A stretch of 64,000 nt of DNA from Ktedonosporobacter rubrisoli. Lineage in GTDB: Bacteria > Chloroflexota > Ktedonobacteria > Ktedonobacterales > Ktedonobacteraceae. The stretch is taken from positions 6,200,001-6,264,000 of the forward strand of contig NZ_CP035758.1 in assembly GCF_004208415.1 (NCBI RefSeq), read 5' to 3'. Below are positions 50,954 to 59,113 of the stretch, piece by piece. Every line of letters begins with the position of its first letter. Positions within the stretch are counted from its first letter, which is position 1. The notes below the pieces were generated by a model. That model had not been told where the DNA came from. It did not search any database and was given only the letters and a program-made list of their open reading frames with translations. Made by a program: the position numbers and the translations under genes.

Positions 50954-51507
50954 AGCCTGTCACCTCGCAAGATGACGGGAAAGCTCCGGTAATGCAAAAA
51001 TAGAGCATCCTGTTGCATTTACCTCAATCCCTTTCTACATAACTACCTGTCATATATCAATCAGATTATGCCAAGCAACCAATATATAAATACGTTGCCT
51101 AAGAGTAAAATTAATTGACGACAGAGGGTTTCCTTGATATAGTGGAACCTGGCAGGCCGGTGGTTGAGAGCTGTTTCAATCTCCTTTCTTTTAATCTGTC
51201 TCAGCATACTGCAATGGATACAACCAGTATAGCGCGCCTGCCACACTTCCCCAAAACGAGATTACCTTTTGTCTGGCCCGGCCTCGGGTTTTGGTGGCGC
51301 GCCAGTTGCAATCCTAGCAGCATATGCGATATGCTCTAAATTGAGAGGATTCTATTTCACGTGCCGCCTGATGGGTAAAGCAAGCGCCACAATCGAGGCA
51401 TGCAGCTTGAAGATAGCACACAAAGCACCATTTCTATGGCCGCGGCGCAGCAGGAAGAGCAGGCGAAAGGCAGCAATACGAGGCGGATATCTTGAGGAGC
51501 GAGAATT
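50954..51507. other. Intergenic region with a promoter
   Basis: About 550 bases. The promoter at 51115-51143 would leave a leader of about 360 bases before the coiled-coil gene. No gene is supported. Confidence 0.4.
51115..51143 (+). promoter_or_regulatory. Promoter of the coiled-coil-DUF2851-rluB operon
   Basis: TTGACG (51115-51120), a 17-base spacer and TATAGT (51138-51143). It is well placed for the three-gene operon, although the leader to 51508 is long. Confidence 0.45.
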
Positions 51508-52716
51508 ATGTCCAAGCGTAAATCATCTTCCCACAATAAAGCAATAGACGACAAGAAGAAACTTCACAAAAAGGAACAGACTCTACAAGAACGCCTGCAG
51601 CGCGCTCAGGAGGCCCAGGACAAGGCCCGGGCACGCTTGCAACGGGCTCAGGAACGTCTACAAAAGCGCTCAGAGCGTGTGCAGCAGCTGAGCGAAAAGT
51701 TGCAGGCAATTCAGCAGCGCCTGGGAACCCAGCCACCAACAGAGCAAATAGCTCCTACGCCTGAGCACCAGGGAGGCATAGCAGCGCTACTCTCCGCAAG
51801 CATAGCCGACAATATTCCGCCCACCCAAACAGCAGTTCTCCTGGAGCCGGGTTCCGAGACCGAGGAAAGCCTTTCTCTGGCTAGAGAGAGCTTGCCCAGC
51901 CAGGAGGAATTACGAGCCATGGAGGCGCGTGCAGTGGCTGAGGCCGCCGAGGAAGCTGCCCGCGAAGCGGCTGAGCGCGCTCAGGAGGCCGTCGCGCATC
52001 TGGAACGCATAGGGGCAAGTCGTCACCTCCTCCAGGAACTGGCTCAGTTGCAGACAGAGGCGGAACAGGCTCAGGCCGTTGCTCAGGAGAGCGAGCGCCT
52101 GGCCGAGGAAGCCGAGCGGCACATCAGCGGTCAGCTCGAAGCCTCTTCACCTCCTGAGGCAGAGCCGGCCAGCGAGCTACAAACAGAGGATGCTGAGAGT
52201 AACCAGGCCGAGCACCTAGAGCAAACGGGTCAAGGCGATACAGCATATGACGATGACGACGATGAAAGCATTGAAGCCGTTACTGCCATGATTATTGTAA
52301 ATGCGGCGGCGACTGCTGCAGCCGAGGCCGAAGCGCGGGCCGAGGCCAGCCGGGTACGCGCGCAGGAGGCTCGCCTCCTCGTTGAGCAGAATGACCAGAT
52401 TCTATCTCAGGTGCGCCTGGCAATTCAGGAGGGCAAGCTTGTGGGCGAGGAGGCTGAGAGCGCTTTGAAGAAGGCAGTGCATGATGTTCTGCAGGCTCAA
52501 AACAGTCTGGCAGAAGCTCAGTTGACCGAACAGCGCGCTCTACGTGCGGCTCGCCAGGCCGAGGCTGAGGTTGAGACCGCCGAAGATACGGCCCTGGCTA
52601 CTCTCTACCAGGAAGAGCAGGCGCGGGCGACACAGTGGGATGCGACGCCTGCTGAGGACCAGGCTGCGCAAGAAGAGCCGCCAAATCGGCAAGATAGTTC
52701 TCAGGAGCAAGCATGA
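51508..52716 (+). CDS. Coiled-coil, Ala/Glu/Gln-rich protein
   Basis: A 402-residue, low-complexity protein composed of long charged heptad-like stretches: LQERLQRAQEAQDKARARLQRAQERLQKRSERVQQLSEKLQ at residues 27-67, AAEEAAREAAERAQEAVAHLERIG, and a C-terminal AQLTEQRALRAARQAEAEVETAEDTALATLYQEEQAR. Acidic linkers (YDDDDDES) lie between. No enzyme domain or signal peptide. GAGGAGCGAG precedes ATG 51508. The last four bases overlap the DUF2851 gene start (ATGA), so the two are translationally coupled. Perhaps a scaffold for the DUF2851 protein. Confidence 0.8.
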   Translation: MSKRKSSSHNKAIDDKKKLHKKEQTLQERLQRAQEAQDKARARLQRAQERLQKRSERVQQLSEKLQAIQQRLGTQPPTEQIAPTPEHQGGIAALLSASIADNIPPTQTAVLLEPGSETEESLSLARESLPSQEELRAMEARAVAEAAEEAAREAAERAQEAVAHLERIGASRHLLQELAQLQTEAEQAQAVAQESERLAEEAERHISGQLEASSPPEAEPASELQTEDAESNQAEHLEQTGQGDTAYDDDDDESIEAVTAMIIVNAAATAAAEAEARAEASRVRAQEARLLVEQNDQILSQVRLAIQEGKLVGEEAESALKKAVHDVLQAQNSLAEAQLTEQRALRAARQAEAEVETAEDTALATLYQEEQARATQWDATPAEDQAAQEEPPNRQDSSQEQA

Positions 52717-53885
52717 GCACGCTCTATCTGCGCGAGCAATCTAACGAGATTCGTGAGCATGAAGTTGCGCAACGCTGGTGGCGATTGCCGCTAGGTAGCC
52801 GCTTGCCATTGAGCGATGGGCAATACTATCGCCTGATCTTTGCCGGTCATCCCGGCGGCTCTGCTGGTCCCGACGTCAGGGATGCTGTCCTGCTTCAAGA
52901 GGATGCTCGGAGTATTGAAGAGGAATCTGCCGAGCCCACAGAAGGTGCGCGCCTGGTCGGCGATGTGGAATTTCATGTCCGCAGCAGCGATTGGCTGGCA
53001 CATGGTCATCAGCGCGACCCACGCTATAATCAGGTCGTCTTACATGTTGTGCTGATCTGCAATGATCCGAAGCCAACCTACCGACAGGACGGGGCCAGCA
53101 TTCCTACCTGTTCGCTCTATGATCTCCCCAACGCAGATAGCGAGCCGGCAGCGCTCTGGCCCTGTCAGCGCGTCATGCCTGCGCTCAGTCCACGGGAGCG
53201 CAGCGCCCTCTTGCAGCATGCCGGACTGTTGCGCTTTGAGCAAAAAACTGAGGCCTTCATCGAACAGCTACATGCGGCCTCGGCTTCCAGCTCTGACGAG
53301 CTCTATAACGCCTGCCTCTTGCCCGCGATAGGAGAAGGACTGGGCTATGGTCGGGATCGCGCGATCTTTCGTGCCGCCGCGCTACGCCTTCTCGGCTCAA
53401 ACAGTCAATTCCCCGAACCGCTCGGCCGAGCTGAGCAGCCCGCGCCCCTGGATAGCCAGCGCCTGCAAGCTTTGCGCAAGCTCGTCGTGCAAGCTCCTGG
53501 TCTCTGGCAAACTCTCCATAGCCTATTTCATGAGTACGCCGCACAAACCGAAGCAAGGCTTCTATCGGCCCTACACGCCGTCTTTCTCGGCAGCGGGCTC
53601 AGTCTTGCCCGCGCTGATATACTTATATGTAACATAGTACTGCCCTTCGCCGCCGCTATAGCGCTGCTCGAACATGATAGCCGGCTCGGTACGCAGGCCC
53701 GCACGCTCTACAAGCTGCATCCAGGCCTGCCCTCGAACCGTATCACGCGAAACATGTGCGCACAACTCCAATTAGGCGCAGAGCCGCAAGGTAGCTGCCA
53801 GCAACAGGGCCTACATTATCTCTATCAACAAACCTGCCGCGCAAAACGCTGCAACGTATGCAGCGCGGCAAGAATGACTATATGA
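52713..53885 (+). CDS. DUF2851 family protein
   Basis: A 390-residue protein. The diagnostic stretch is YRLIFAGHPGGSAGPDVRDAVLLQED and GDVEFHVRSSDWLAHGHQRDPRYNQVVLHVV, conserved in DUF2851. The acid/His-rich layout (D, E, H, D, H) suggests a metal-dependent nuclease-like core, but no activity is established. The C-terminus has five cysteines including CRAKRCNVC, which may bind metal. It overlaps the coiled-coil gene by four bases at the start and the pseudouridine-synthase gene at the end (ATGA), so the three genes are one operon. Confidence 0.85.
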   Translation: MSTLYLREQSNEIREHEVAQRWWRLPLGSRLPLSDGQYYRLIFAGHPGGSAGPDVRDAVLLQEDARSIEEESAEPTEGARLVGDVEFHVRSSDWLAHGHQRDPRYNQVVLHVVLICNDPKPTYRQDGASIPTCSLYDLPNADSEPAALWPCQRVMPALSPRERSALLQHAGLLRFEQKTEAFIEQLHAASASSSDELYNACLLPAIGEGLGYGRDRAIFRAAALRLLGSNSQFPEPLGRAEQPAPLDSQRLQALRKLVVQAPGLWQTLHSLFHEYAAQTEARLLSALHAVFLGSGLSLARADILICNIVLPFAAAIALLEHDSRLGTQARTLYKLHPGLPSNRITRNMCAQLQLGAEPQGSCQQQGLHYLYQQTCRAKRCNVCSAARMTI

Positions 53886-54649
53886 AAGACACAGAGCAAA
53901 CAAGCCCACAGGGAGAACGCCTGGCGCGCTTCCTGGCCCATGCCGGGATCGCCTCGCGCCGTCATGCCGAAGAACTGATTGCCGGTGGACGCGTCAAGGT
54001 AAACGGAACCGCTGTCACGACGCAGGGCACGCGCATCGATCCGCGCACGGATCGGGTCAGCGTCGATGGTAAAGTTGTAAAGGCGGCTCCTGTCCAGCAC
54101 ATCTATCTCTTGCTGCACAAACCGGCCGGCTATCTCAGCACTGTCCATGATCCACAGGGCCGCCCAACCGTCCTGGACCTGCTACCAGCGGCCCTACGTC
54201 AGCAACGCGTCTATCCTATCGGTCGCCTCGACCTTGAGACCAGCGGCCTGCTCCTGCTGAGCAATGATGGCGAGCTCGCCTTACAACTGACCCATCCGCG
54301 CTATCAACAGGAAAAGCACTATGAGGCCCTCGTACAGGGCCAGCCCGAGCCTTCCACCTTGCAGGCCTTACGTCAGGGTGTTTATTTTACCGAAGACGAC
54401 GGCCAGCGCCATAAAAGCGCACCAGCCAGGGTACGCCTGCTAGGCAAAGAGGGCACACAGAGCCGCCTGGCCCTCACCATCCATGAAGGGCGCAAACGCC
54501 AGATACGGCGCATGCTTGCAGCCGTAGGCCACCCGGTAATACGCCTGGCGCGCGTCGGCATAGGCTCGCTCAATCTCAGCGGCCTGGCTCCCGGCAAGTG
54601 GCGCTACCTGAGCGAAACCGAGGTACAGGCCTTGCGCAAGGCAAAATAG
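53882..54649 (+). CDS. rluB: 23S rRNA pseudouridine synthase, RluB/RsuA family
   Basis: A 255-residue pseudouridine synthase. The N-terminal S4 RNA-binding domain reads RLARFLAHAGIASRRHAEELIAGGRVKVNGTAV. The catalytic motif GRLDLETSGLLLLSNDGEL carries the essential Asp, and the RKRQIRRMLAAVGHPVIRLARVGIG region is the family C-motif. RluB/RsuA enzymes isomerise uridines in rRNA; the family member is inferred (RluB-like), and the modified base is not known. ATG 53882 overlaps the preceding stop (ATGA), and the gene ends the operon before a terminator. Confidence 0.92.
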   Translation: MKDTEQTSPQGERLARFLAHAGIASRRHAEELIAGGRVKVNGTAVTTQGTRIDPRTDRVSVDGKVVKAAPVQHIYLLLHKPAGYLSTVHDPQGRPTVLDLLPAALRQQRVYPIGRLDLETSGLLLLSNDGELALQLTHPRYQQEKHYEALVQGQPEPSTLQALRQGVYFTEDDGQRHKSAPARVRLLGKEGTQSRLALTIHEGRKRQIRRMLAAVGHPVIRLARVGIGSLNLSGLAPGKWRYLSETEVQALRKAK

Positions 54650-54680
54650 ACTGTAACCTTATCCATATTCATAAATATAA

Positions 54681-54706
54681 GGGAGCAAGCCAGAAAACTT
54701 GCTCCC
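54681..54706 (+). terminator. Terminator of the rluB operon
   Basis: GGGAGCAAG (54681-54689) pairs perfectly with CTTGCTCCC (54698-54706), followed by a T-rich TCTTCTTCTTTT, 31 bases past the rluB stop. Confidence 0.8.
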
Positions 54707-54816
54707 TCTTCTTCTTTTGCGCCAGCTTTCTGTCTGTTCTCAGAAAGCCTTAAGGTCGAACGTTTGCAACTAAAGCAATGATAAATGCTGGATAAAATCT
54801 ACGCGGGCACGACGTA

Positions 54817-55236
54817 TCAAGTGCGGAAAGCCTCCCGCACATTGCGATCCGCAAGCAGGTACACTACCACAACCACAGGAATCACAATATCAATGATCAA
54901 AGAACCTGTCCCAATATGATGGAAAATCCAGGCAAAGATGTGATCGGCAATCGTCAGAATTTCCACCACGACAGTTATCCAGAACGCCCAGGCCTTCAGC
55001 GTCCACAGGCCCCAACCCACGATCAGATTGGCCAGGCCAAAGATGATCAATAACACAAGAGCGATAATCGCTATGGCATCAAGGATCTTAGGGATATGAG
55101 ACCCGGCAATGCCAATTCCCAGGAAACCAAGAATACCGCCAATTATGGCAATCAAGCCGGCGATGATAACCAGTACCGCAATAATCGTGACGCCAATCGG
55201 GCGTTGACGAGGTGCCTGTGCCAGTGTTTCGCTCAT
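54817..55236 (-). CDS. Small four-helix membrane protein (MSET paralogue 1)
   Basis: A 139-residue integral membrane protein, MSETLAQAPRQRPIGVTIIAVLVIIAGLIAIIGGILGF, with four hydrophobic segments and a basic C-tail ADRNVREAFRT. It is a paralogue of the gene at 55805-56248: it shares MSET-x-(A/R)QAPR-(Q/R)-RP-(I/L)-GVTII-(A/S)-VLVI and VVVVVYLLADR-(N/E)-VREAFR. AAAGGAGG precedes ATG 55236. Function unknown; the hydrophobic profile resembles small stress-linked membrane proteins. Confidence 0.7.
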   Translation of the reverse strand: MSETLAQAPRQRPIGVTIIAVLVIIAGLIAIIGGILGFLGIGIAGSHIPKILDAIAIIALVLLIIFGLANLIVGWGLWTLKAWAFWITVVVEILTIADHIFAWIFHHIGTGSLIIDIVIPVVVVVYLLADRNVREAFRT

Positions 55237-55804
55237 AATACCTCCTTTGTGCATTAATCACAGAAAATTCAGGATCTTGCATTGACAAAAGGCAAGTGCA
55301 AACGAAAAAAGGGATGCGAACCTCCTTTCTTTCCCTCACAATAGTTAGCTGAGCACGAGAAAACTCCGTGAATAGCGGAATACGCCGCCTGAACACCTAT
55401 TCTTTTTAGAACCTCAAGAGCTCTCAAATAATGCACAAAGATATATTTCACTAAGAGCATTATACCATACGTGTTTACGAAGCACTTTACCTATTGAAGA
55501 GGTTATGAGAATTTAGCGAGCAGGCAAAGCATCCCGTTTGCCATTCATATGCCGAAACTAATACACAGAAGGAAAGCCCCAACCATCCTCTTATAACCAT
55601 TGTATTAACCCCACCAGCAAGCGCCCCCAAATAGGTCAGGGGCTTTGTCGAACAAAACAAAAAGAGAAGGGGGCAAGGCAGAGGAAACTTGCCCCCTTCT
55701 CTTCAATCCCCATCGGCTTTACCGCTCAAGAAAGCCCCAGCGCTGTACGATCAATGGCTACAAGAAATATAAATGCGGGATAATAGCAACCTGGATATCA
55801 GGTC
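55237..55804. other. Intergenic region with the terminator of the upstream paralogue
   Basis: Between the two membrane paralogues. The region 55237-55500 is the promoter side of paralogue 1; the terminator at 55663-55702 ends the upstream gene. No gene. Confidence 0.5.
55663..55702 (-). terminator. Intrinsic terminator of the second membrane paralogue
   Basis: AGAGAAGGGGGCAAG (55663-55677) pairs with CTTGCCCCCTTCTCT (55688-55702), a perfect 15-base stem; on the minus strand it is followed by the T-rich TTTTGTTTTGTT. A strong terminator for the gene ending at 55805. Confidence 0.85.
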
Positions 55805-56248
55805 TCAAACGCGGAAAGCCTCTCGCACCTCGCGATCCGCCAGCAGGTATACAACGACAACCACAGAGATAGCAACGCCAGTGGCCAGAGAAATGATGCT
55901 TGTATGGAAGACAGACCAGTCAAAGACCTGTAAGGCAAGAGAGATGCAGTGCAATACGATAGTTATCCAGTAGGCCCAGGACTTCAGCATCCACAGCCCC
56001 AGACCCAAAACCAGATCTGCCAGAGCTAAAACAATCGCCAAGCCTAAGAGGAAAAACAGCCAGGGACTGATAACTTCACTCATCATATTGCCGGGAAGGC
56101 TCGCGGCCATCGAGAGGGCCGCGCTTAATGCCACTATACCAACAATGCTAAACCCTAGCGAAATCAGGCCACCGGCGATAACCAGTACCGAGATAATCGT
56201 CACGCCAAGCGGGCGCCGACGTGGCGCCTGTCTCATCGTCTCGCTCAT
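55805..56248 (-). CDS. Small four-helix membrane protein (MSET paralogue 2)
   Basis: A 147-residue paralogue of the preceding gene: MSETMRQAPRRRPLGVTIISVLVIAGGLISLGFSIVGIV, four hydrophobic segments, C-tail LLADREVREAFRV. It differs mainly in the loop LSMAASLPGNMMSEVISPW between helices one and two. AAGGAGGATATT precedes ATG 56248. The two copies probably arose by tandem duplication and diverged; they have separate promoters and terminators. Confidence 0.7.
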   Translation of the reverse strand: MSETMRQAPRRRPLGVTIISVLVIAGGLISLGFSIVGIVALSAALSMAASLPGNMMSEVISPWLFFLLGLAIVLALADLVLGLGLWMLKSWAYWITIVLHCISLALQVFDWSVFHTSIISLATGVAISVVVVVYLLADREVREAFRV

Positions 56249-56540
56249 AATATCCTCCTTGCACATCAAGCGTAAAAATCCCTTTTTTCTTTGCAAGCAA
56301 AGAGCTCAAACTAGCCAAATTTTGTCCCTCTTCCTTTGCAGCACAAAAATGAAAAATTCCGAGGGTATTGATGAGATATAAGATACATCTCGCGCCCGTT
56401 GCTCTAATAAACCCAGGGGTCCAAATAGCACGCAAAATGTATCTCACAAGAAGCATTATAACATACAATATCTAATATTTGTATCTAGTCTAGATTAATA
56501 GGAATTTAGCAACTATACAAAATTTTTCAACTTTACTATT

Positions 56541-56686
56541 TTTGTCAAGCAATAGACTTACTTTAGTCTTTTATTAGTCTTATTTTGAGGTAGTGTTTTG
56601 TCAAGCAGAGATTGACGAGTGCGCTGCCTGCAGCAGCCAGGGAAGAACGCGATCCTTGACAGACTAGTATTTTGTCAAGCAGAGAT
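56541..56686. repeat. Cluster of short direct repeats
   Basis: TAGTGTTTTGTCAAGCAGAG at 56591-56610 recurs as TAGTATTTTGTCAAGCAGAG at 56665-56684 (both continue AT), and TTTGTCAAGCAATAG lies at 56541. The spacing is 74 and about 53 bases. Confidence 0.6.
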
Positions 56687-56946
56687 ACCACAAAGCTCAG
56701 CCAGAAGACGGCGGGGCGAAGCCGAAAAATGTCACAAAGGGGAGGATAGAAGTCGTGTTCTAGAGAGAATAGAAGACCCGCCAGGACAAAAAGTCTTGAT
56801 TAGTTGCGGCTCAAAAAAACCTGCAGGCATATTTATTCGCAGTCAGATCACGCGCATAGAGCTTTACAGAGTTCAGCTACAAACGTTGTGCAATAGCGCT
56901 AGAGCCTGCAAAGAAGCCAGCTGAGTGCGATTTAAAAATAGGGATA

Positions 56947-56955
56947 TGATATAAT
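56947..56955 (+). promoter_or_regulatory. Extended -10 promoter of cmk
   Basis: TGATATAAT at 56947-56955, a TG-N-TATAAT extended -10 box; no good -35 is visible. It is 41 bases before the start codon of cmk. Confidence 0.55.
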
Positions 56956-56995
56956 CCTCATCAGTATTTATTTATCAAGAGAAAAGGGAGGATTC

Positions 56996-57682
56996 ATGCA
57001 AGGGCCGCGGCGTATCGCCATAGATGGACCGGCAGGTTCTGGTAAAAGCACAATCGGTGAACAACTAGCCCGGCATCTGGGCTATCTCTATATTGACACG
57101 GGAGCGACGTATCGTGCAGTGGCCTGGCTCGCACTCCATGAGCACGTCGATATTAGCGATGGGGCCGCCCTGCAACGCCTTACGCGTCATGCAGAGATTG
57201 AGATCAGTCGGCCTCAGATCAAGGATGGGCGGCAATACACGGTTACCGTTCATGGGCGCGATATCACCTGGGACATTCGTAGCACAGAGGTAACGCGCGC
57301 AGTTTCTATCGTCTCCGCCCATCCCGAGGTTCGCAGCATTCTTATTTCGCAGCAACGCGCGCTGGCCCAGCAAGACCACGTTGTCATGGTTGGCCGCGAC
57401 ATCGGCGCAGTCGTTTTACCCGACGCAGAGCTGAAGATCTATTTAACCGCCAGCCTGGGAGAGCGCGCGCGCCGTCGCTATACCGAGTTGGAAGAGAAAC
57501 TGGGCTCCCATAACTCAACATTACCCTCGCTTGAAGAGGTCGCGAAGGATATCCAGCGGCGCGACGACTTAGATCGCGACCATATGCAGGCGGCGCGGGA
57601 TGCCATCGTCATCGAGACAGATCATCTAAGCATACAACAGGTTTTAGAGGCTATTATTCATTACGTGGAGGATAAGCAATGA
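56996..57682 (+). CDS. cmk: Cytidylate kinase
   Basis: A 228-residue CMP/dCMP kinase, acting in pyrimidine salvage and recycling. The P-loop is GPAGSGKST at residues 10-18; the Cmk-specific YLYIDTGATYRAVAW follows, then VMVGRDIGAVVLPDAELKIYLTASLGERARRRYTEL with the substrate and lid residues, and DIQRRDDLDRDHMQAARDAIVIETDHLSI. All family blocks are intact and the length is standard. AAAAGGGAGG precedes ATG 56996. The end overlaps the next gene (ATGA at 57679-57682), so the plsC gene is translationally coupled. Confidence 0.95.
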   Translation: MQGPRRIAIDGPAGSGKSTIGEQLARHLGYLYIDTGATYRAVAWLALHEHVDISDGAALQRLTRHAEIEISRPQIKDGRQYTVTVHGRDITWDIRSTEVTRAVSIVSAHPEVRSILISQQRALAQQDHVVMVGRDIGAVVLPDAELKIYLTASLGERARRRYTELEEKLGSHNSTLPSLEEVAKDIQRRDDLDRDHMQAARDAIVIETDHLSIQQVLEAIIHYVEDKQ

Positions 57683-58407
57683 AGCAAGAGATGAGCACCA
57701 ACGGCTCGGCAGGAAAGCCAGCACGAGCGGATAAAAAGCCAACGGTAAATCTATATGAGCCCTATTCTACTCCACGTTTATTCTACGAGGTATTGCGCTA
57801 TCTGATCATCTTCGTTATGTCCCTGATTGCGCGCGTGCGCCTGCGGGGACGCTATAATATTCCGCGTAAAGGACCCTATATTATCGCCGCCAATCACCTA
57901 TCCTGGATGGATATCCCGCTTATTCCTGCCTTTATTCCCGGCAAGGTCGTCTATATGGCCAAAGAGGAGGCCTTTTATAGTAAGGTCGGCTGGCTGGTGC
58001 GCTTTCTTGGTGCGTTCCCTGTCAAGCGCCATGAGGCCGATCGGCAGGCCATTCGCGCAGCCAGTGAGCAGTTGAAGGCGGGCAAGAAGTTCATTATCTT
58101 TCCCGAGGGTACGCGCAGCACAACTCGGACGATGGCTAAGGGTTTTGCCGGCCTGGGCATGATCGCTCTGCGCGCTGGCGTGCCTGTGTTGCCGGTTGCT
58201 ATCTGGGGTAGCGAAAATGCGCTGAAAAAGCTGGGGGCCGAGATTACTATCTCCTATGGCAAGCCGATTTTGCTTAAGCCCAAAGGCCCAAAGATTACGC
58301 GCGAGGATATCGATGACACGACTGAAGAAATCATGCGCCAGATCGCTACTATGCTTCCTCCGCAGTACCGAGGAGTCTACGCCGATACGGTAAGCCCTGA
58401 GGCATAG
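57679..58407 (+). CDS. plsC: 1-acyl-sn-glycerol-3-phosphate acyltransferase
   Basis: A 242-residue PlsC-type acyltransferase of phospholipid synthesis. The catalytic NHLSWMD (H-x(4)-D) is near residue 75, the FPEGTRS block near 141, and PVLPVAIWGS further on. One hydrophobic segment near residues 38-55 probably anchors it to the inner membrane. It makes phosphatidic acid from lysophosphatidic acid. The start ATG 57679 overlaps the cmk stop. The cmk-plsC order is known from several Gram-positive and Chloroflexi genomes. Confidence 0.93.
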   Translation: MKQEMSTNGSAGKPARADKKPTVNLYEPYSTPRLFYEVLRYLIIFVMSLIARVRLRGRYNIPRKGPYIIAANHLSWMDIPLIPAFIPGKVVYMAKEEAFYSKVGWLVRFLGAFPVKRHEADRQAIRAASEQLKAGKKFIIFPEGTRSTTRTMAKGFAGLGMIALRAGVPVLPVAIWGSENALKKLGAEITISYGKPILLKPKGPKITREDIDDTTEEIMRQIATMLPPQYRGVYADTVSPEA

Positions 58408-58598
58408 CTTGCTAAAAGCCATAGAGGATGAGGAAGGGCTTAGCAGCTTGATCCCTCATTCTGGCCAGCCTGTCAGCTAAGCAGGGCAAAATAGCCGGTC
58501 CGGTAGCAGTTAGATTGGGGCCGAAATATAGGCTTGTTTGTGGGCGAGCTCAGAGTTGATTACCAGAGGTCGCCCACGGGGATAACATACGGCTTGCC

Positions 58599-58841
58599 TT
58601 ACTGTAGATAGTGCTCAACGGTTCCTTCGTCGCGCACTTTTGCATCTTCGGGGTTCAGGCCGGCAGAGCGCCGGGCCCGGCGCTGGCGTAGCAGGTCCCA
58701 GCAGCGATCGAGGTTTACTTCCAGGGCTTTCATGCGCTCATGTTTATCGCCTTCTAATGTTCCTTCTTCGGCTTTCTGCATGAGCTCGTGCTCTTCGTTG
58801 ACGAGCTTTTCTATTTCGTGCAGGATGGTTCGATCTTCCAT
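58599..58841 (-). CDS. DUF2630 family protein
   Basis: An 80-residue helical protein, MEDRTILHEIEKLVNEEHELMQKAEEGTLEGDKHERMKALEVNLDRCWDLLRQRRARRSAGLNP. DUF2630 proteins are short, mainly actinobacterial and Chloroflexi, with this HEIE-(x)-LV-(x)-EEHEL and LD-x-CWDLLRQRRA. Function unknown. AAGGAG precedes ATG 58841. It is a stand-alone gene convergent with plsC. Confidence 0.88.
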   Translation of the reverse strand: MEDRTILHEIEKLVNEEHELMQKAEEGTLEGDKHERMKALEVNLDRCWDLLRQRRARRSAGLNPEDAKVRDEGTVEHYLQ

Positions 58842-59021
58842 ATGCTTCTCCTTCAACAGATCAGGGCTTCTCTCTATCTAGATCTTCTAGTATAGTATCA
58901 AACAGGCAAGTTGCGCAAAGTATTTCCGGCCCTGAGCGGCTCTTTTTGCTTTACTGCCTGCCAGCAGAGGTTCTTTTCCCTTCCCCAAAGAAAAAAGTGG
59001 TTTCGGGGCCGGAGAGAAGGG

Positions 59022-59082
59022 TTTTTGGGGCTCGGCCCCAAACCCCGGCAAAGGGCTTGCCCTTTGCAATCCCGTTTCTGGG
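59022..59082. repeat. GC-rich two-hairpin repeat, variant copy D
   Basis: TGGGGCTCGGCCCCA and GCAAAGGGCTTGCCCTTTGC (59048-59067) then AATCCC. Same plan as copies A-C (GGGGC-x-GCCCC stem, then a GGGC-x-GCCC stem and CAATCCC) with changed sequence. Close to the end of the helicase gene. Confidence 0.6.
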
Positions 59083-59113
59083 ATGTCGAATATGGTGATT
59101 TCTGGCCCAGGGG

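Larger units (their letters stand above)
56249..56995. other. Intergenic region with repeats and the cmk promoter
   Basis: About 750 bases without a supported gene. It holds TAGT-x-TTTTGTCAAGCAGAGAT twice plus a third partial copy (56541-56686) and the cmk promoter near 56950. Confidence 0.5.

Noticed and set aside
56541..56686. CRISPR-like spaced repeats
   Set aside because: Only two full copies, unequal spacing and no cas genes in the window.
56619..56924. 101-residue frame upstream of cmk
   Set aside because: It crosses the direct repeats and lacks a start context; composition is not protein-like.
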